A stretch of DNA of 64,000 nucleotides. Source: Hymenobacter sp. BT188 (GTDB lineage: Bacteria; Bacteroidota; Bacteroidia; Cytophagales; Hymenobacteraceae). Made by a program: the position numbers and the translations under genes. The notes under the pieces were generated by a model. The model had not been told where the DNA came from. It did no database searches and saw nothing but the letters and a program-made list of their open reading frames with translations. Below are positions 41,192 to 49,395 of the stretch, one piece after another; position 1 is the first letter of the stretch; every line of letters begins with the position of its first letter. Location of the stretch: assembly GCF_014333585.1 (NCBI RefSeq), contig NZ_JACSCW010000003.1:62001-126000 (forward strand), in the 5' to 3' direction.

Positions 41192-42022
41192 TTACTGAGC
41201 AGAACGATACACTAGGTTATCAAGCGAAATGCGGTATTGCTTTGGGCTGTCATCATAACTAATAGTGTAGTGCGTAGGATAATAGCCTGCCCGCTCAACG
41301 AAAGCGGGCTGCCGGATTTCAATGGTCTCGCTACCCAGCGTCTGCAAGTAGGCGAGCGTAAACATGGGCTCCAGGAAAGTAATGTGCCCTTGGTAGCTGC
41401 CGTAAATGAAGGTTCTGGAAAACTTGCCGCCGGTAAATTCTGGCGCCCTCAGGTCCACGGAGTGCGCGCCCATGTTGGGTACCAGTCCGGGCCCCATCTG
41501 GTAGTCTTCCGGCAGATATCCCGGCGCTGGAAACACGTCGAAAACTGGCCCTTTATCCGTCACCGGCGCCAGAAAAGGAATACTGGCCTGCAAGGCCTGG
41601 GTTATCATGTAAAAATGCAGGTCGAAGTGGGGCAGGGTATAAATGCCGTCAGGCTCGTGTCCCTCTGGGTTCCAGCCGAAATCAATGTGGTCGAAGGGCG
41701 GTACGGCCACTTGATGAGGCAGTTGGAGCGTGTATTCAGTGGGATGGTCGCCTTGCGTCATCACCGATTTAGCCGACACGTCTATTCCTAAAGCAATGGG
41801 CTTTCTATCGGCATTTACTGTTACCCATGCTCTTGCCACTCCCCGGCCCATGGGCACGGCAGGGCCGTAGTAGGTTTTATCGGATTTGGCTAAGCTTTCG
41901 GTACGGGTACTGAGGCGGGGTGTAACTTCCTCTGGCTGGGAACAGGCAGGAACAATAAAGGCAACGCTGGCCAGCAGCAGCCCCCGGGTAATTAAGCTAG
42001 TTACAAAGTGAAGTTGCTTCAT
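41192..42022 (-). CDS. TTHB210-like (DUF5602) lipoprotein
   Basis: 276 residues. A signal sequence with lipobox ASVAFIVPAC (Cys at about 27) is followed by the DUF5602/TTHB210-like beta fold: YYGPAVPMGRGVARAWVTVN, KPIALGIDVS, and PPFDHIDFGWNPEGHEPDGI with YTLPHFDLHFY. The histidine-rich segment DGIYTLPHFDLHFYM may bind a ligand or metal; no function is known. Probably exported and membrane-anchored. Monocistronic. Confidence 0.82.
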   Translation of the reverse strand: MKQLHFVTSLITRGLLLASVAFIVPACSQPEEVTPRLSTRTESLAKSDKTYYGPAVPMGRGVARAWVTVNADRKPIALGIDVSAKSVMTQGDHPTEYTLQLPHQVAVPPFDHIDFGWNPEGHEPDGIYTLPHFDLHFYMITQALQASIPFLAPVTDKGPVFDVFPAPGYLPEDYQMGPGLVPNMGAHSVDLRAPEFTGGKFSRTFIYGSYQGHITFLEPMFTLAYLQTLGSETIEIRQPAFVERAGYYPTHYTISYDDSPKQYRISLDNLVYRSAQ

Positions 42023-42146
42023 GGTTTGGTCTGTTATGCAGATAAAGATGAACTTCTATGTGCTTGCCACCACTGGCTTCCTTTTCAAGTCCTCTGCCTT
42101 AGCTGCGCAGGAGAAAAGACTGACCGCCATCAGTAGGCGTCTCATT

Positions 42147-42180
42147 GGGATGAAACCAACCAGGGGATGAAACCAACCAG
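42147..42180. repeat. 17-bp perfect tandem duplication
   Basis: GGGATGAAACCAACCAG occurs twice head to tail (42147-42163, 42164-42180). It is probably a replication slippage. Confidence 0.9.
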
Positions 42181-42534
42181 GCATGGCGTGGCCCTGCTGC
42201 CCTACGCACGGAGGGCGGTTAAAGCTTTAGTCAGGAAGATGCTAGTGCCGCTGGTGCCCATCTGTGGCAACCACACACGAGAACAGAAAGTAGGTTCTGC
42301 TGCGATACCGGTAGCGCAGCAGCAAACACCGCCCTTTGCAAGAGGACAGTACCAAAGCTCATAGAATAAGCTCAACTACAATACCTAGGATAAGACCGAT
42401 AACAATTATTATTTCTATCTAATGTACTATACTTTAACAAAATAGCAATAGTTTTAAGCAAATTATTTATTGCTGCTTTATGCTGCGCTAAACGCATGCT
42501 AAAGAGAGAAGGAAAGTTGCGCGTAGTGTACTTT

Positions 42535-42574
42535 AAGCACCCGTCAGCCGCCGTACGGCGGCTGACGGGTGCTT
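42535..42574. terminator. Palindromic terminator after DUF808 gene
   Basis: Perfect 20-bp arms with no spacer (AAGCACCCGTCAGCCGCCGT and complement), 8 bases beyond the DUF808 stop. Only a short T/A tail follows. Confidence 0.75.
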
Positions 42575-42582
42575 TAGGTGGG

Positions 42583-43518
42583 TTATCCTACAGCTTCTTT
42601 TTTCTTGCCAAATACTTTCTTACCTAGATGCACTATTTTTTCAACCACAAAACCAATCATTAGCCCGCCAATAGCACAGGACAGCGCCTTGGCAAGCCAG
42701 GCCACAATCGGCATATGAGCTAACGCCTCTTCCAGATCGTGCAGTAAATGAGCGGTAAATGGAATGCCGTGGGCGATGATTTCGGCCCCTACCCACAGCA
42801 TGGCGGCAGTGCCCACATAGCTTAAGATACTCAGGAAGTGCGGCATAAACTTCACGATACCGCGCCCGAATTTTTGCGTAGTGGGGTGGAATTTATCTTG
42901 GGCCAGATGCACCCCTATATCGTCGGCTTTCACGATTAAGCCCACAAAGCCATATACCGCTATGGTGATGAAAACAGCTACGGCGGCCATTACGGCAATC
43001 TGGTTTACTACCGGCTGGTCGGTTACCTGGCTATAAGCAATGGCCATGATTTCAGCCGACAGGATAATATCGGTGCGCACGGCGCCGGCCACCCGTTCCT
43101 GTTCCAACTCCTCCGGCGTAATCTGTTTTAGCTGCTCGCTCTCAGCGGGCACGTCGGGGTGCTTGCTAAACATGGAGTGCACCTTCTCATACCCTTCGAA
43201 GCACAAATAAGCCCCCCCCAACATCAAGATGGGCGTGATGGCCCAAGGAGCGAAATATCCCAGCAGCAAGGCCGCCGGACTCAGAATCAATAACTTATTG
43301 ATCAGTGACTTTTTCGCTATCCGAAAGATAATTGAAAGCTCACGGGATGGGTCGAGGCCCACGACGTACTTGGGTGTAACCGCCGTATCGTCGATGACAA
43401 TGCCTGAAACTTTGCCGGTGGTTTTGGCTACCTGGGCAGGCACGTCATCTAAACTAGCCGCGCTCACCTTTACCAAAGCGGAAATATCATCCAGTAGCGC
43501 AAAAAAACCTGAGGCCAT
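42583..43518 (-). CDS. DUF808 family membrane protein
   Basis: 311 residues, inner-membrane protein of unknown function (YedI-like). The start MASGFFALLDDISALVKVSA is the family signature, followed by TGKVSGIVIDDTAVTPKYVV, LSIIFRIAKKSLINKLLILS, a helix pair including MLGGAYLCFEGYEKV, and several C-terminal helices (AVFITIAVYGFVGLIVK and ALSCAIGGLMIGFVVEKIV). The C-terminus is lysine-rich. Monocistronic, with a palindromic terminator. Confidence 0.93.
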   Translation of the reverse strand: MASGFFALLDDISALVKVSAASLDDVPAQVAKTTGKVSGIVIDDTAVTPKYVVGLDPSRELSIIFRIAKKSLINKLLILSPAALLLGYFAPWAITPILMLGGAYLCFEGYEKVHSMFSKHPDVPAESEQLKQITPEELEQERVAGAVRTDIILSAEIMAIAYSQVTDQPVVNQIAVMAAVAVFITIAVYGFVGLIVKADDIGVHLAQDKFHPTTQKFGRGIVKFMPHFLSILSYVGTAAMLWVGAEIIAHGIPFTAHLLHDLEEALAHMPIVAWLAKALSCAIGGLMIGFVVEKIVHLGKKVFGKKKEAVG

Positions 43519-43864
43519 ATTCTATGTGTTCGTTCCTTAATTCTCGTTTTTAGAGGGGTATGCGTTTCTGCGCTGCCCAGCTTGCCGGCAAGTTATAGCG
43601 ATTTCGCCAACGGTGCACGACTGGGTTCTACTACGGTAATACTGTGCTTTCAACTGGCGCGAGCGTGTAGCGCATGACCAGCTGTGTAGCAAGCAGCAAC
43701 GCCCCGCAACCTGTGAGGTTAGGGGCGTTGCTTGTTTCTAGGTAAATATGAGTTGTTAATACTTATTCATCTATCAATTCTGAGCACGTAATTTCATAAC
43801 GTATAAAATCATCAGTCATAACATAGCCAGGCTATTATTGGGCGTAGCTTGCTGTCTTACACCA
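43519..43864. other. Non-coding gap
   Basis: 346 bases with no gene. It holds the hairpin at 43695-43732 and, on the left, the presumed promoter of the DUF808 gene, for which no consensus boxes were seen. Confidence 0.5.
43695..43732. terminator. Probable terminator hairpin
   Basis: AGCAACGCCCC and GGGGCGTTGCT form a perfect 11-bp stem, with a possible inner AACCT/AGGTT extension. Lies downstream of the minus-strand membrane protein gene ending at 43865. Confidence 0.55.
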
Positions 43865-44440
43865 CTATGCTACCTGTCGGTTTTGATTCGAGCTAGTGGC
43901 GCTGGCGCGGAGAAACAGCCAACCCGAAACGGCCCAAATTGCGGCAAACATTCCATTAGCGGCTAGAACAGTCGCTAGGTGTACCTGGGGCTCGGCGGTG
44001 TCAGGGGAGGGCGGCCAAACGAATAGCGCCAGTAGGGTGACCACCACATACGTCAGCGAGGCCGCAAACATTGCGTTGGACATGCCCCGTGGCTGGAAGC
44101 GCGCAACCATAGCCCCGATGATGGCGACGGCCAGCACCGCGCCAAACAACAGGTTAACGGGGTTATCTTCGCTCCCGACGAGCCCCACCACCAACTGCGC
44201 CCACACGAGTAGGAGCCCGGCTGCCACCGCCAAGCCGGCGGCTAGTCGATACGTAGTGTTGTCCCCCATCCGCGCAATCAGGACAAACGTGAGGCCCGCG
44301 CCAAACAGCAGGATGCCAGCGGCAACAAAATCCTCTGCGGTCCAGAGCATATTAGCCATCGTCAGCTTAGCCGTTAAGGGAATGAGCAGCAGGAGCCCGG
44401 TAACCAGCGCAACAAGAGAAATACTTTTTGTGAGAGTCAT
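43865..44440 (-). CDS. Multi-helix hypothetical membrane protein
   Basis: 191 residues with about six membrane helices (for example ISLVALVTGLLLLIPLTA, DFVAAGILLFGAGLTFVLIA, LAAGLAVAAGLLLVWAQLVV and YVVVTLLALFVWPPSP). No enzymatic motif is seen and no family is recognised with confidence. It is the second gene after the metallo-beta-lactamase on the same strand, about 80 bases downstream, so it could share its transcript. Confidence 0.75.
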   Translation of the reverse strand: MTLTKSISLVALVTGLLLLIPLTAKLTMANMLWTAEDFVAAGILLFGAGLTFVLIARMGDNTTYRLAAGLAVAAGLLLVWAQLVVGLVGSEDNPVNLLFGAVLAVAIIGAMVARFQPRGMSNAMFAASLTYVVVTLLALFVWPPSPDTAEPQVHLATVLAANGMFAAIWAVSGWLFLRASATSSNQNRQVA

Positions 44441-44521
44441 GAGAGTAAGAATTTGAGTTCGAGGGTGAAGAAAAACGCTGTTGTTGTCGGTGAATATTCT
44501 TTGCTGACGTAAGGGCAGCTA

Positions 44522-45454
44522 CTATTTCTGCTGTTCCTGAAGCGCCTTGCGAAACGCTACCTCCGCTTTGCCGATGTCTTCGAGATAGCCCGCTCGGTCG
44601 AGAAACGGGGCTACTGAATCTTGGGCGTTTGCGCGTTCCCCTAATTTGCGCTTCAAGCTAAAAGCCCGTGCATGAGGAGTAAGGTAGATGTCAGCAGGCA
44701 GGCTCCGTAGTGTTTTGAAGGTGTGCTCAAAATCCTGCTTAGTAACTGAATCGTAGTTCCAATCAAACAGCGACGCGGGCATGGGCAGTGTTAAGCCGCC
44801 TACGTTGACTGCCAGTAGCTCCCGGTTGCCGTCGCGGACTGGGAACGACCAGGTAGTGCAGCCAGGCGTGTGGCCGGGCGTGAGATGGGCCGTGAGCTGG
44901 ATAGGTCCGAGCTGAACTTGCGCGCCATCCTGAAACCGGTGGTCGACACGGGGCACGGGAAAGTCGATGAGACCCAGGTACACGAGCAAATTCACCGGAA
45001 CCATGTTCCGGTCGCTGGCGCCACCCGACGCTACAATGTCGGCATCTGCCTCGCTCACCCACAATTTGGCCCCCGATGCTTGTTGCAGGGCTGCCAGGCC
45101 GCCTGCGTGGTCCAAGTGAGCGTGGGAGTTGAGCAGGATTTTTACATCCTTGATGGCAAAGCCGAGCGTGGCAATGCTCTTGAGAATCATCGGGACGGTG
45201 CCGGGGTAGCCGCCATCAATCAATACGTGGCCTTTGGGCCCGGTAAGCAGAAAGGAAGTAACATCCCGGGTACCCACATAATAGAGGTTGCCGGCAATGC
45301 GGAACGGTGCCAGTGGCAACTGCCCGCCGTTATCAGATGCCTCCTTCCACTTGGTAAACAGAAACACCATCACCGCAACCATAAAGGCACCAACTACTGT
45401 CAGGATTTGGCGCTTACGGCTCTTTCCTTGCGTACCTTTTTGGGCGGTAATCAT
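44522..45454 (-). CDS. Subclass B3-like metallo-beta-lactamase
   Basis: Zinc hydrolase; B3 members open beta-lactam rings in the periplasm. The ATG at 45454 gives 310 residues with an N-terminal membrane anchor or signal (about residues 16-33, ILTVVGAFMVAVMVFLF). Zn ligands H111, H113, D115, H116 (NSHAHLDHAGG), H195 (TPGHTPGC) and H261 (LTPHARAF) fit the B3 arrangement (HxHxDH, no Cys ligand). YYVGTRDVTSFLLTGPKGHV and LIDGGYPGTVPMIL are typical B3 segments. Activity on antibiotics is not proven by sequence; other MBL-fold hydrolases look similar. A fair promoter lies upstream. Confidence 0.85.
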   Translation of the reverse strand: MITAQKGTQGKSRKRQILTVVGAFMVAVMVFLFTKWKEASDNGGQLPLAPFRIAGNLYYVGTRDVTSFLLTGPKGHVLIDGGYPGTVPMILKSIATLGFAIKDVKILLNSHAHLDHAGGLAALQQASGAKLWVSEADADIVASGGASDRNMVPVNLLVYLGLIDFPVPRVDHRFQDGAQVQLGPIQLTAHLTPGHTPGCTTWSFPVRDGNRELLAVNVGGLTLPMPASLFDWNYDSVTKQDFEHTFKTLRSLPADIYLTPHARAFSLKRKLGERANAQDSVAPFLDRAGYLEDIGKAEVAFRKALQEQQK

Positions 45455-45507
45455 GGAAGGAAAGCTGCGGATTTCTGGTAGGCGTTTGATACTCGTTAAA
45501 GGTGTTT

Positions 45508-45538
45508 CAAAAGTACTTTGTTTTTCAAAGTATGCAAG
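45508..45538 (-). promoter_or_regulatory. Promoter of the metallo-beta-lactamase gene, with inverted repeat
   Basis: Minus strand TACTTTTG (45515-45508) matches TAnnTTTG; 19 bases upstream is CTTG (45538-45535), one base off TTTG. The spacer contains TACTTTG/CAAAGTA, a 7-bp inverted repeat around TTTT (45514-45532), a possible regulator site. Confidence 0.45.
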
Positions 45539-45687
45539 CAAATACTAAAAAAAATCTCCTTCGCTTATTGACTGGGCTGAATGCTCGCCCTACTTCATAG
45601 CCCGTACTACATAGCATTTTGCTGCGATTACCGCCGGTCAAGATGTATGTTTGGGCTTTCATACTCCTCCGTAGTCCACCCGCAACC

Positions 45688-46152
45688 ATGCGCACAATTA
45701 CCAGCTTAGCCGAATTAGAAAGCCTCGTAGGGCAGGAAATGGGCGTGTCAGCCTACCACACCGTCACGCAGGAGCAGATCAACCAGTTTGCCGCCGCCAC
45801 CCTCGATCATCAGTGGATCCATGTAGACCCCGAGCGGGCGCTGGCCGAGTCGCCGTTCAAGGCTACCATTGCCCACGGCTACCTCACCGTAGCGCTGCTG
45901 CCGTATTTGTGGCAGCAGATTGTAGCTATCGAGAATCTTAAGATGCAGGTCAACTACGAAATTGAGCAGCTGCGCTTCAACCAGGCCGTGATCGTCAATA
46001 GCCAGGTGCGCCTGCGTGCTACGCTGCTTTCGGTGGCAAATCTGCGCGGCATTGCCAAAGCCCGTCTGCAGGTGACGCTGGAAATTATGGATTCCAAAAA
46101 GCCTGCGTACACCGGGGTTATTACTTTCCTGTATCATTTTCAGGAGCAGTAA
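45688..46152 (+). CDS. MaoC family hotdog-fold dehydratase
   Basis: Predicted (R)-enoyl-CoA hydratase-type protein. The ATG at 45688 gives 154 residues; the longer frame from 45619 adds an atypical leader. Hydratase motif: FAAATLDHQWIHVDPERA (catalytic Asp/His), then IAHGYLTVALLPYL, where family members have a (F/Y)G.(T/I)(I/V)AHG pattern. Cytosolic dimer or hexamer; the natural CoA substrate is unknown. It is divergent from the metallo-beta-lactamase gene. Confidence 0.9.
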   Translation: MRTITSLAELESLVGQEMGVSAYHTVTQEQINQFAAATLDHQWIHVDPERALAESPFKATIAHGYLTVALLPYLWQQIVAIENLKMQVNYEIEQLRFNQAVIVNSQVRLRATLLSVANLRGIAKARLQVTLEIMDSKKPAYTGVITFLYHFQEQ

Positions 46153-46358
46153 AACAGCTGAGAAATCGTTGCTGAAAAGGCTGATAGGGCAGAAAAAAGC
46201 CCTCCACGCATGTGTTGTGAGGCAAGAATAGTCATGCCTTGATTAAAGCGTCAACAGAGACAGACGCCAGCCAATCGGGCAGCATCAGCCAATGCCAAGA
46301 ATTTACTATATTTAAGTAGGCTCCCGCGTTTCACTTTCCGTGTTTTCACCCTGCATCT

Positions 46359-46736
46359 ATGATGACTACTGACACATTATTAGGACCCCTGAAAAATGCT
46401 GAGCGCCACGAAATTGGTGGCGTGCAGGTGGATGTAGTACGTACCGGCAATTCGCGCGTGAAGCGGCTGGTGTACCCGGTCGGCTTTCGGTGGTCGAAGG
46501 ACGTGAAGCCGGTGATTGGAACGGAGCTGTGCGAGCATGCTCACGTGGGCTTTCTGGCCGCGGGCCGCTTGGCTATTCAGTACAGAGATGGGGAAATAGA
46601 AGAATATATTGCCCCCCAGGTGGTAGCCATAGCGCCGGGCCACGATGGGTGGGTAGTAGGCGAGGAGCCCGCGATACTTATTCAGTTCGATTTTGAGGGC
46701 GAGACAGTGGAGCGCATGGGCCTGAAACGGGGCTAG
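46359..46736 (+). CDS. Small cupin-domain protein
   Basis: 125 residues forming a single beta-barrel cupin: RLVYPVGFRWSKDVKPVIGT, CEHAHVGFLAAGRLAIQYRD, and APQVVAIAPGHDGWVVGEEP. Histidines H60 and H62 (EHAHVGF) and H94 (PGHDGW) could bind a metal. No enzyme assignment is possible. Monocistronic; an unrelated unknown small gene follows about 200 bases later. Confidence 0.78.
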   Translation: MMTTDTLLGPLKNAERHEIGGVQVDVVRTGNSRVKRLVYPVGFRWSKDVKPVIGTELCEHAHVGFLAAGRLAIQYRDGEIEEYIAPQVVAIAPGHDGWVVGEEPAILIQFDFEGETVERMGLKRG

Positions 46737-46938
46737 CAAAAGCCGCCGATTCGGGAGTAGCAAGGCACTGGCCGAAGCGCGGCGGGTGCAGCAATTGATG
46801 AGTCTGCCATAAGCGCGAACCGCGCGATTGTTCCTGCTCTAGAAGGAGCTGTTGCGAGCACCTTTAGAGCCAACAATAGCGGGGCACAGCAGACGACGTA
46901 TTTCGGTAGAACAGCACTATCCAACGGTAGCTAAGCTC

Positions 46939-47073
46939 ATGAATACGCATAGACAAGACCACAGAAGCTGGAAAGACCGGCTGATGCACCCAACCTGGTG
47001 GGTGTATATGATGCTCATTCCGCTGGTATATTTCCTCTATTGGCTGATTGTGATATCCGGAGTGACGAGATAA
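46939..47073 (+). CDS. Possible 44-residue single-helix membrane protein
   Basis: From the ATG at 46939 a short frame encodes a basic N-terminus (MNTHRQDHRSWKDRLMHPTW) and one strong membrane helix (WVYMMLIPLVYFLYWLIVIS). It stops 5 bases before a half-terminator with AAAAGC/GCTTTT pairing, which supports expression. No family recognised. Confidence 0.45.
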   Translation: MNTHRQDHRSWKDRLMHPTWWVYMMLIPLVYFLYWLIVISGVTR

Positions 47074-47077
47074 AAGC

Positions 47078-47121
47078 TGGGGGGCTTTTTTACTAGTAAA
47101 TACCAGTAAAAAAGCCCCCCA
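47078..47121. terminator. Reversed-polarity pair of terminator half-sites
   Basis: TGGGGGGCTTTTTTACTAGTA (47078-47098) and its near-complement (47101-47121, one mismatch) face each other in the opposite order to the usual AAAAAGCCCCCC...GGGGGGCTTTTT terminators. Each half could end one of the two convergent genes through the mini-stem AAAAGC/GCTTTT. Confidence 0.55.
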
Positions 47122-47140
47122 ACTGCGTTTTGCACTGAAA

Positions 47141-49381
47141 CTAGACCAGCAGCTTATCTGGGGTGATGGGCAGCTCGCGGAGGCGTTTGCCCGTGGCGTT
47201 GAAAATAGCGTTGGCAATAGCTGGCGCTACCCCGATGATGGCAATTTCGCCGATGCCTTTGGTGCCCAGGGCATTCACGTGGGGGTCGGGCTTATTCACG
47301 AACGCGACCTGCACGTCCGGGGAGTCGGCATGCACCGGCACGTGATAGTCAGCGAAGTCCTTGGTGATGTAGCGGCCAAACCGGTCGTCGATGACGGCGT
47401 GCTCCATCAAGGCCATGCCAATGCCGCCCACGGCGCCACCCTTCATCTGGTTGCCGGCCGTTTTTTCATTCACAATGGTTCCGGCATCCGCGCAGGATAC
47501 CAGCTTGCTCACACGCACCTCACCAGTCAGGACATGGACTCGCACTTCGGCAAAGTGAACCGAGAAGGAGTACATAGAAAAGCTCTTAGAGGCATCGCCC
47601 TGGGGCTTCGACTCCACCGTTACAAAGCCCCCATCAGTCTGCTTCAGCAAGTCAGCGAAGGGGACGCGGGCATTGGGGTTGCCATTCAGCGTGAGGTAGC
47701 CATCGGCAAATAAAACGTCTTCCTTCTCGGTCGACGCAAAGGCCGCATTGCTAGAGGCCGCCATCGTGCGCAGCTTCTCCTTCAAGGCTAGGCAAGCTTC
47801 CTGCACGGCCGGGCCCACTGTGTTCACAATGGCCGAGCCTCCCTGCGTGGGCGCTTGCGCAAAGTCGGAGTTGCCCAACTCAAACTTGATTTTCTCGGGC
47901 GCTAGTCCTAATGTGTCGGCGGCAATCTGGGTCATGGCCGTGGCCGTGCCGGGGCCAATATCGGTGACGGCGCTTTGCAGCAGTACCGTGCCATTGGGCA
48001 GTAAGCGGATGTTGGCTTTGGAAGAGCCGCGATGCGCCCCGAAAGTGCCCACACCCATGCCGTAGCCGACGAGCCAGTCGCCGTCGCGCAGCGAGCCAGG
48101 CTTGAGCTGCCGCTTGTTCCAGCCGACGCGCTCGGCTCCGAGCTGGTAGCACTCCTTCAGAAATTTGCTCGACCAGGGCCGGTTTTTCTCGGGGTCCTGC
48201 TCGGTATAGTTGCGCAGGCGAAATTCCAGGGGGTCGATGTTGAGCAGGTGAGCCATTTCATCCATGGCCGACTCCAGAGCAAAGGCTCCGGTAGCCTCGC
48301 CGGGGCCGCGCATCCAGATGGGCGAGTTCACGTCCAGGGAGGCAATACGGTAGCGCGTGGTCAGGTTGGGCGACTCATACATCATGCGCGTCTGGGCCAG
48401 CGTTGCTTCCGTGAACTCCTCGAAGGTCGAAGTCTGACCGATGGCCTCGTGGGTGATGGCCGTGATTTTGCCGTCAGGCGTGGCGCTCATCCCCAGTTTT
48501 TGCCAGGTGTAGGGCCGATAGCCCACCATGGTAAACATCTGCTCGCGGGTGAGCATGAGCTTCACCGGCCGGTTCACGACCCGGGCCGCGATGATAGCGG
48601 CCGACTCATGCTGCCAGCTGTGCAGGGCGTTGCCAAAGGCGCCGCCCACATACGTGGCAATCACCTTCACGTTTTCTTCGGGCAAGCCCCACTCGCGGGC
48701 AAAGTCGCGGCGCGTGGCCATTGTGCCCTGGGTTTTGTCGTAAATCGTGAGGCGGTCTGGAGCTTCCCAGTGAGCCGTAATGGCCTGCATCTCCATAGGA
48801 TGGTGCACTTCGGTGGGCACCACGTACTCGCTTTCCAGCTTGATGGCGCCGGTTTTATAGGCATCCACCTGACCACGCTGGTAGTCGTTCATGGGGTGCT
48901 TCGGGTTCTTCTTGGCCGAGGTTGGCAGGAAGGCCTGCGCCTTGTTTGCTTCCAGGTTGGTTTGGTGCTTTTCCTGCGCGTATTGCCCTTTTACCAGGCC
49001 TGCGGCGAAGCGCGCCCGCTCCAACGAATCGGCTACCACAATAGCAATGGGCTGGTCGTTGAAGCGGATTTTGTCGTCCTTGAAAATCTTGATGGGGCCG
49101 CCCACCGTGGCCGGCTGCGAGGGGTCCTTGCCCGCCGTGTCGAAGCCCGGCACCTTGGGGGAGTTGAAGTGGGTGATGACGGCTAACACCCCCGGCGCCC
49201 GTTCGGCGGCTTTGGTGTCAATGGACGTAATACGGCCCTTGGTGATGGTGCTGCCCACCAAGACGGCGTAGGTGATGCCCGGCAGCTTGTATTCGGCCGA
49301 GTAGGTAGCGGCACCAGTCACTTTCTGGCGGCCATCCACCCGGTTCATCCGCGCTCCGATTTGCTTTTCTGGCGTTTTCAT
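47141..49381 (-). CDS. Aldehyde oxidoreductase, molybdenum-cofactor subunit (PaoC-like)
   Basis: Large catalytic subunit of a xanthine-oxidase-family enzyme. The ATG at 49381 gives 746 residues (a GTG at 49387 would add two). After the KQIGARMNRVDGRQKVTGAA start come RFNDQPIAIVVADSLERARF and ATYVGGAFGNALHSWQHESA, WMRGPGEATGAFALESAMDE near the molybdopterin, QGGSAIVNTVGPAVQEACLA, and the active-site glutamate in GTKGIGEIAIIGVAPAI. It oxidises aldehydes (or purines) with water as oxygen source. It is the third gene of a three-subunit operon; the PaoD-type insertion chaperone is not in the window. Confidence 0.92.
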   Translation of the reverse strand: MKTPEKQIGARMNRVDGRQKVTGAATYSAEYKLPGITYAVLVGSTITKGRITSIDTKAAERAPGVLAVITHFNSPKVPGFDTAGKDPSQPATVGGPIKIFKDDKIRFNDQPIAIVVADSLERARFAAGLVKGQYAQEKHQTNLEANKAQAFLPTSAKKNPKHPMNDYQRGQVDAYKTGAIKLESEYVVPTEVHHPMEMQAITAHWEAPDRLTIYDKTQGTMATRRDFAREWGLPEENVKVIATYVGGAFGNALHSWQHESAAIIAARVVNRPVKLMLTREQMFTMVGYRPYTWQKLGMSATPDGKITAITHEAIGQTSTFEEFTEATLAQTRMMYESPNLTTRYRIASLDVNSPIWMRGPGEATGAFALESAMDEMAHLLNIDPLEFRLRNYTEQDPEKNRPWSSKFLKECYQLGAERVGWNKRQLKPGSLRDGDWLVGYGMGVGTFGAHRGSSKANIRLLPNGTVLLQSAVTDIGPGTATAMTQIAADTLGLAPEKIKFELGNSDFAQAPTQGGSAIVNTVGPAVQEACLALKEKLRTMAASSNAAFASTEKEDVLFADGYLTLNGNPNARVPFADLLKQTDGGFVTVESKPQGDASKSFSMYSFSVHFAEVRVHVLTGEVRVSKLVSCADAGTIVNEKTAGNQMKGGAVGGIGMALMEHAVIDDRFGRYITKDFADYHVPVHADSPDVQVAFVNKPDPHVNALGTKGIGEIAIIGVAPAIANAIFNATGKRLRELPITPDKLLV

Positions 49382-49395
49382 ATTCACGAGGGGGG

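Larger units (their letters stand above)
42023..42582. other. Non-coding gap, possibly a decayed gene
   Basis: About 560 bases without a supported gene between two minus-strand genes. A 44-codon plus-strand frame from the ATG at 42036 starts like an export signal (KMNFYVLATTGFLFKSSALA) but stops within the 17-bp tandem repeat. The right end holds the DUF808 terminator. The middle (42380-42500) is AT-rich and featureless. Confidence 0.35.

Noticed and set aside
42167..42364. 65-codon plus-strand frame in the gap after the DUF5602 gene
   Set aside because: It starts inside a tandem duplication, is rich in R, A and P, and has no recognisable domain or ribosome site.
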